Part shown: piece after piece, positions 28,989-33,708 of the stretch | How the letters are laid out: each line of letters starts with the position of its first letter | How positions within the stretch are numbered: position 1 is the first letter of the stretch | Source: Bacteroidetes bacterium GWF2_49_14 | GTDB lineage: Bacteria > Bacteroidota > Bacteroidia > Bacteroidales > UBA12481 | NCBI GenBank assembly: GCA_001769295.1 | Contig: MEOR01000038.1 | Span: forward strand, 3,048 to 36,755 | Direction: 5' to 3' | DNA length: 33,708 nucleotides | Made by a program: the position numbers and the translations under genes | The notes under the pieces: generated by a model | What the model was told of the DNA's origin: nothing | The model's input: the letters and a program-made list of their open reading frames with translations, nothing else | Databases searched by the model: none

Positions 28989-29992
28989 TGCCAATGATCT
29001 GTTTAACATCCTGGATTAGGGCTTTAATTATACTTCTCGCAATGGTCGGGCTTCCGGGTTATTCCCAGTCACTCATACAGGGAACTATCCGCTATGACAC
29101 CACCCGGTGGAAGCCGGTGGCGAGTTTATCCCTGGTCCCCGACTTTTCAAGGATGTATGAGGTTTCCAATGAATCGATCATTCAGGAGGCGGAGATCGGG
29201 CCCGATGGGAACTTTGCCTTTACCGGTGAAAACATGCCTCCCGGGGATCACCTTTACCGGATTCATTTTTCGAGAAAGGAGGATCCCCGGGCTTCGCTGA
29301 TCATCGGGGGACCGGATGAAAATCACCTTTTTCTCCTGGCCAATCCCGGTTCAGAAATCGGAATCCGTATCCGCGGTGGCCGTCGGCTGATCGGAAGTAT
29401 CTCATTTGAAGGATATCCCGTAAACCAGTCCGTAAAGGACATCAACCAGATCGCCGGATTCCTCGATACCCTTGATTATTACGGGCCGGCTGTCAACCGT
29501 GATTTTGTCCGTGAGGCCGTTTACGAGCGCCTGCGGCGATATGCCGATACCTGTTCCAACCCCCTGATTTCCCTGTACGCCCTGTATCACAGTAGGTTTG
29601 AATCAGACTTCGAAAAAAATCCGGGCTACTACACCAAATATCTGAGGAAATGGCGGAAACAGGATTCTGAGTATTTCCGGACCTTCCGTGCCCAACTCCG
29701 GATGGATACGGAACAAAATAACATCGTACCGCTTGTATCGGCCCTGCTTTTTATCCTGATGAGTATTGCGGTGTATTATTACCGTCGCCGGAAAAAATCG
29801 GAAATAAACCCATTCCGGTCGCTCACCGTTCAGGAGCGGAAAATCTTCGCGCTTCTCAAGGAAGGGAAATCGAACAAAGAGATCTCCGAATCCTGCTCAA
29901 TCAGCCTGAGTACGGTAAAAACCCACGTCAACAGCATCTACTCAAAACTGAACCTCAGCTCCCGGACGGATGTGATGGACTTTGGGGAGTGA
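28988..29992 (+). CDS. Membrane-anchored LuxR-family HTH regulator with extracytoplasmic N-terminal domain
   Basis: N-terminal signal/TM segment, DUF4369-like beta-rich region, TM IVPLVSALLFILMSIAVYYY, C-terminal HTH LTVQERKIFALLKEGKSNKEISESCSISLSTVKTHVNSIYSKLNLSSR. ATG at 28994 is an alternative start. Confidence 0.85.
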   Translation: MPMICLTSWIRALIILLAMVGLPGYSQSLIQGTIRYDTTRWKPVASLSLVPDFSRMYEVSNESIIQEAEIGPDGNFAFTGENMPPGDHLYRIHFSRKEDPRASLIIGGPDENHLFLLANPGSEIGIRIRGGRRLIGSISFEGYPVNQSVKDINQIAGFLDTLDYYGPAVNRDFVREAVYERLRRYADTCSNPLISLYALYHSRFESDFEKNPGYYTKYLRKWRKQDSEYFRTFRAQLRMDTEQNNIVPLVSALLFILMSIAVYYYRRRKKSEINPFRSLTVQERKIFALLKEGKSNKEISESCSISLSTVKTHVNSIYSKLNLSSRTDVMDFGE

Positions 29993-30123
29993 TCTCTCCG
30001 GAAGCCGCCCAGGGGGTGTTCGGGGTAAATCCCCGGCCTGAAGGCCAGGGTTACTGATCTCTCCGAAAGCCACGATGGTACTAGGCCCCCGGCCTGAAGG
30101 CCGGGGTTACTGATCTCTCCGAA
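29990..30123 (+). repeat. Tandem 56-65 bp repeat (2 full copies plus a partial), each full copy with a CCCCGGCCTGAAGGCCGGGG-type hairpin
   Basis: TGATCTCTCCG at 29990, 30055 and 30111; hairpin-containing segments end in GGGTTAC. Confidence 0.9.
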
Positions 30124-30126
30124 CCC

Positions 30127-30190
30127 TATTTCTTCTTTAATCTTTTTTCTTTCTTCTTTCTTTCGCCTTTCGCCTTTCGCCTTATCTTCA
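30127..30190 (+). repeat. Polypyrimidine tract with TTTCGCC units (copy 2)
   Basis: tatttcttctttaatcttttttctttcttctttctttcgcctttcgcctttcgcc. Confidence 0.8.
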
Positions 30191-30198
30191 TATCTTTA
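30191..30198 (+). promoter_or_regulatory. Candidate Bacteroidetes -7 element TATCTTTA
   Basis: 7 of 8 match to TAnnTTTG, about 24 nt upstream of the ATG at 30222. Confidence 0.4.
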
Positions 30199-30221
30199 GA
30201 TCACTAATCTCCTCTCCTTCC

Positions 30222-31574
30222 ATGAAAAAACATTTACTCATTGCCCTGTGCCTGATCTGCACCTTGCAGACCGGACATGCGCAAAAGGTATTGGATTCCG
30301 TTTACACCTACTGTTTCTGGGAATCCGGAGATTCTGCCCTTTGTTTTGGACAGAAATGGGACTATGACCAGCGGGGAAATGTAACCCGGATGGCACGCTA
30401 TAGCTGGAACTCGCAAACGAAGCAATGGCATCCGTGGTACTTTTATCCGGGCGATGACTGGTTCTGTTGGGGGAGGTTTGATTTGGAATATGATAATTCA
30501 GGTAATCTTATCGCTAAAACCGGATACTATCCGGAAGATTGGGGTGAACGTAAAGCCTGGAATAATATTACCAGGGAGTTATTTGAATACGATGGAGATG
30601 GAAACCGTGTGACCTCGCAGTGGCTGGAATGGGACTATTTCGCAAAAGACTGGAAAAATGTCCGGTCAGCAGAATACCGATATGTCGAATATGACTACAA
30701 GATAATTCAGGACCAATACACCTGGAACCCCGACAAGTCAGAATGGAAACCTGCATCAAGGGAAATACTTAACAAAGACACCTTCGGAAAGCTTGTTGGC
30801 AAAATTGGGTATCTCTGGGATTCCGTTACCCGGGATTGGATCCTCAACACCAAAACGGATTTTGTTTTCAATTCAGCCGGAATCCCAATCCTTCGTATTT
30901 CTTATAAGCGTATCCGGGTTAATTCTGCGGATACCTGGCAGGAAACGGAAAGGTATGAGGTCAATCTGGATAGCCATGGAAGACCTCAAACCGAATTTTA
31001 TAACTGGAACTCCCAACCGAACGATAAATTTGAATACACGTATGACCATGACAATCATTTAGTTTCAAAGGCCTGGATGTTTTGTCCCAATTATCCTGAT
31101 TGGAATATTTATAAACAGTGGGAATGGAGATATCATCCATCAGGACAGCGGCAAACGGAAATTTACAGGGGCTCATTTATGGACTTCGACATGGTGTTTA
31201 GTATGGAAATCGTAACAGCCTTCGATCCGGAAGGAGACACCATCAGCCGCACTTACTATTATTTACACGATCTTCCCGGCTCTCCCCCCATCCAGACCGA
31301 TTATTATTATTACCATGGAGCATCAACAGGAACTGGATTACCGATTACATCAAAGGTTTCAATCTTCCCAAACCCCACCAGCGGCCCGATCCACATCACC
31401 GGCCTCACCGCTCCCGCCGAACTCAGGATCTGGTCCATGCAGGGGCAACTCATGCGTAAAACCAATCAAACCGGGGAAACTGCAGACCTCACCGACCTGC
31501 CAAAAGGAATGTATATTCTGGAGTTATTAACAGTTGACGGGAAAGTACAGCGGTCCCGAATTATCCGCGAATAA
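30222..31574 (+). CDS. T9SS type A sorting domain protein with YD/RHS-like degenerate repeats
   Basis: 450 aa; signal peptide MKKHLLIALCLICTLQTGHAQ; repeated YDQRGNV/YDNSGNL/YDGDGNRV-type segments; C-term KVSIFPNPTSGPIHI...GMYILELLTVDGKVQRSRIIRE. Confidence 0.82.
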   Translation: MKKHLLIALCLICTLQTGHAQKVLDSVYTYCFWESGDSALCFGQKWDYDQRGNVTRMARYSWNSQTKQWHPWYFYPGDDWFCWGRFDLEYDNSGNLIAKTGYYPEDWGERKAWNNITRELFEYDGDGNRVTSQWLEWDYFAKDWKNVRSAEYRYVEYDYKIIQDQYTWNPDKSEWKPASREILNKDTFGKLVGKIGYLWDSVTRDWILNTKTDFVFNSAGIPILRISYKRIRVNSADTWQETERYEVNLDSHGRPQTEFYNWNSQPNDKFEYTYDHDNHLVSKAWMFCPNYPDWNIYKQWEWRYHPSGQRQTEIYRGSFMDFDMVFSMEIVTAFDPEGDTISRTYYYLHDLPGSPPIQTDYYYYHGASTGTGLPITSKVSIFPNPTSGPIHITGLTAPAELRIWSMQGQLMRKTNQTGETADLTDLPKGMYILELLTVDGKVQRSRIIRE

Positions 31575-31576
31575 TC

Positions 31577-31635
31577 TTAATTTCTTCCCCCTCTTTAATC
31601 TTTCTTTCGCCTTTTATCTTTCTTCTTTTATCTTA
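31577..31635 (+). repeat. Polypyrimidine tract with TTTCGCC units (copy 3)
   Basis: tcttaatttcttccccctctttaatctttctttcgccttttatctttcttcttttatctta. Confidence 0.8.
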
Positions 31636-31636
31636 T

Positions 31637-31667
31637 AGAAAAAGCCGGCTGCAGGCCGGCTTTTTCT
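31637..31667. terminator. Bidirectional rho-independent terminator
   Basis: Perfect 13-bp stem agaaaaagccggc / gccggctttttct with loop tgcag; A/T tails suit both strands, between a plus-strand CDS and the minus-strand tRNA. Confidence 0.9.
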
Positions 31668-31668
31668 G

Positions 31669-31741
<73 letters not shown>

Positions 31742-31825
31742 ATTTCTTTCGGGCAACAAAAATAAGGAAAAAATGTTCAAAGCCAATATCAGAATAAAAA
31801 AAGTCTCGCCGAAGTGGCGTTTTTA

Positions 31826-31833
31826 TATCTTTG
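31826..31833 (+). promoter_or_regulatory. Candidate Bacteroidetes -7 element TATCTTTG
   Basis: Perfect TAnnTTTG, about 22 nt upstream of the M16 peptidase ATG at 31855; no convincing -33 TTTG. Confidence 0.55.
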
Positions 31834-31854
31834 CAACCCGATTAATAAGCTGAA

Positions 31855-33075
31855 ATGGAGTATTTTATTCATACCCTTAAAAATGGCATCCGCGTGGTCC
31901 ACATGCCGTCAGAAAGCGAAGTGGCCTATTGTGGTCTGCTGATCAATACGGGTTCAAGGGATGAAACTGAACGCGAGAACGGTATCGCTCATTTCATTGA
32001 ACACGTGATCTTTAAGGGCACCACCCGCCGGAAAGCCTATCATATCCTGAGCCGGCTCGATGATGTGGGCGGCGAGATCAACGCATACACCACCAAGGAG
32101 GAGACCGCCTATCATGCCGGATTCCTTTGCCAGCATTACGACCGGGCGATTGAACTGATAGCCGATATCGTGTTCAACTCCACCTTCCCGGCCGTGGAAC
32201 TCGACAAGGAGCGCGAGGTGATCATCGATGAGATCAATTCGTTCAAGGACAACCCATCGGACCTGATCTATGACGACTTTGAGGAGCTGATCTTCGGGGC
32301 GCATCCGATCGCTCACAATATCCTGGGAACGGCTGAAACGCTGAACACTTTCGACAAAAAGGCGATCCAGCACTTCATGGCCCGCACCTACGATACCGAC
32401 CAGATGATCTTCTGCTCGGTCGGCCGCATCTCCCTCGCCCGCCTGATCCATCTCGCTGAAAAATACTTCGGCGAAGTCGACGCTCGTCCCCGCACATTCA
32501 CCCGAGTCCCGTTCAGTGCATATCAACCGGCAACCGGCAACCGGCAACTGGCAACCTACCAGTCCCACTGTATAATAGGAAACCTGGCCTACAGCGCCAT
32601 GGACAACAGGCGGATGAACCTTATCCTTCTGAACAATATCCTCGGCGGCCAGGGCCTGAATAGCCGGCTTAACCTGTCGCTCCGCGAGAAGCACGGTTAC
32701 GCCTACAATGTGGAGTCTACCTTTACACCCTATATTGACACCGGGGTCCTGACTATCTATTTCGGCACCGACCCTGAAAAGCTGAACAAAAGCATCGCAC
32801 TGGTTCACAAGGAGTTCGACAGGCTCAGAACTCAAAAGCTCGGCACATTGCAACTGCATCGGGCTAAAAACCAGATCATCGGCCAGATTGCCATGTCGGC
32901 CGACAACAAGGAAAACCTCCTCTTCACCCTCGCCAAATCGGTGATGCTCTTCAATAAATTCGATTCCCTTGAAACGGTGACCCGCCGGATCCAGTCGATC
33001 ACCACAGAACAACTGCAGGAGACGGCCAACGAAGTTCTCGCCCCCGACCAGTTGTCCATGCTGATATTCCAATGA
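31855..33075 (+). CDS. M16 family (pitrilysin-like) zinc peptidase
   Basis: 406 aa; HXXEH motif HFIEHVIFKGT, YTTKEETAYHAGFL, EREVIIDEINSFKDNPSDLIYDDFEELIF. Confidence 0.95.
   Translation: MEYFIHTLKNGIRVVHMPSESEVAYCGLLINTGSRDETERENGIAHFIEHVIFKGTTRRKAYHILSRLDDVGGEINAYTTKEETAYHAGFLCQHYDRAIELIADIVFNSTFPAVELDKEREVIIDEINSFKDNPSDLIYDDFEELIFGAHPIAHNILGTAETLNTFDKKAIQHFMARTYDTDQMIFCSVGRISLARLIHLAEKYFGEVDARPRTFTRVPFSAYQPATGNRQLATYQSHCIIGNLAYSAMDNRRMNLILLNNILGGQGLNSRLNLSLREKHGYAYNVESTFTPYIDTGVLTIYFGTDPEKLNKSIALVHKEFDRLRTQKLGTLQLHRAKNQIIGQIAMSADNKENLLFTLAKSVMLFNKFDSLETVTRRIQSITTEQLQETANEVLAPDQLSMLIFQ
32524..32556. repeat. Heptamer tract CAACCGG, 4.7 units, inside the M16 peptidase CDS
   Basis: CAACCGG CAACCGG CAACCGG CAACTGG CAACC, translated in frame as QPATGNRQLAT. 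Confidence 0.95.
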
Positions 33076-33708
33076 GCGACCATTTCAAGCATAAGGGCAT
33101 CTCGCATCCCGACCTCGACCGCTACCTCACGGAGCACACCAGCCCAGAACCTGTGCTGCTTAAAAAACTATTCAGGGAAACGCATGTGAAGATCCACCAT
33201 CCGCGCCGGACCTCAGATCACCTCACGGGAAAGCTTCTGGAGATGATCTGCCTCATGCTCAAACCCATGCGGGTGCTGGAGATCGGAACCTTTACCGGTT
33301 ACGGTGCACTGGTGATGGCCGCCGCGCTTCCCGAAGGCGGGGAGCTGCATACCATTGAAGTGAATGATGAGATGGAGCCGTTTATCCGGAAATGGATCGA
33401 TGAATCGGGCCTGAACAACCGCATCATCCTCCACATCGGCGATGCCCTCAGCATCATGCCCGGATTTGAATTTCCCTTTGACCTGATATTTATTGACGGC
33501 GACAAGGACCAGTACGTGGAGTATTACGAGGCCGCCATGCTGAAAAGCCATCCAGGCACTTTCATTATTGCCGATAATACCCTCTGGAGCGGCAAGGTCC
33601 TGCAAAAAGAGATCCCCGAAGGCGACCATTTCACCCGTGGCGTGATGCGGTTCAACGATCATGTGCAGGCAGACGGGCGGGTGGAAAACCTGTTGCTGCC
33701 GGTGTTTG
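33072..33708 (+). CDS. Class I SAM-dependent O-methyltransferase (truncated by window end)
   Basis: Not in the ORF track because it is open at the edge. MSDHFKHKGISHPDLDRYLTEHTS...VLEIGTFTGYGALVMAAALPEGGELHTIEVNDE...FDLIFIDGDKDQYVEYYEAA...IIADNTLWSGKV; start overlaps the M16 stop (ATGA). Confidence 0.9.
   Translation, partial: MSDHFKHKGISHPDLDRYLTEHTSPEPVLLKKLFRETHVKIHHPRRTSDHLTGKLLEMICLMLKPMRVLEIGTFTGYGALVMAAALPEGGELHTIEVNDEMEPFIRKWIDESGLNNRIILHIGDALSIMPGFEFPFDLIFIDGDKDQYVEYYEAAMLKSHPGTFIIADNTLWSGKVLQKEIPEGDHFTRGVMRFNDHVQADGRVENLLLPVF

Noticed and set aside
31807-31819. Hairpin cgcc-gaagt-ggcg upstream of the M16 gene as terminator/attenuator
   Set aside because: Only a 4-bp stem, and it overlaps the expected promoter region.
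31954-33072. 372-aa minus-strand ORF
   Set aside because: Antisense shadow of the M16 peptidase gene; no recognisable domain.

Overview
The window looks like a 33.7 kb chromosomal segment from a Bacteroidetes/Bacteroidales-type genome. Support comes from T9SS sorting domains, a Bacteroidetes-style RF1, type III glutamine synthetase and TAnnTTTG-like promoter elements. No phage, IS element, CRISPR array or rRNA was found. The left part is a minus-strand housekeeping block: pyrF, prfA, purM, a PorE-like OmpA protein, glnN, an M20 dipeptidase, a DUF3109 protein, gpmI and an M28 peptidase. The centre holds a plus-strand butyrate-kinase homologue with degenerate catalytic motifs. It is convergent with a compact minus-strand operon: crotonase, 3-hydroxyacyl-CoA dehydrogenase, SCP2-type thiolase, acyl-CoA dehydrogenase and fused isobutyryl-CoA mutase IcmF. 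The right part carries a T9SS-exported C1 peptidase, a DUF4143 ATPase preceded by a nested palindrome, a secreted protein overlapping a membrane-anchored LuxR-type regulator, a T9SS protein, tRNA-Phe, an M16 peptidase and a truncated O-methyltransferase. The most unusual signal is non-coding. Several families of short-period repeats (7-mers and 8-mers), REP-like hairpins and polypyrimidine tracts sit at gene ends. The octamer family GATGTGRT occurs four times directly after stop codons, always in the sense orientation of the upstream gene; in three cases its first unit begins at base 2 of the TGA stop. Other highlights are a 132-bp compound palindrome between purM and prfA, and a heptamer tract in frame inside the M16 peptidase gene. 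All calls are from reading the sequence and translations; no database search was run.
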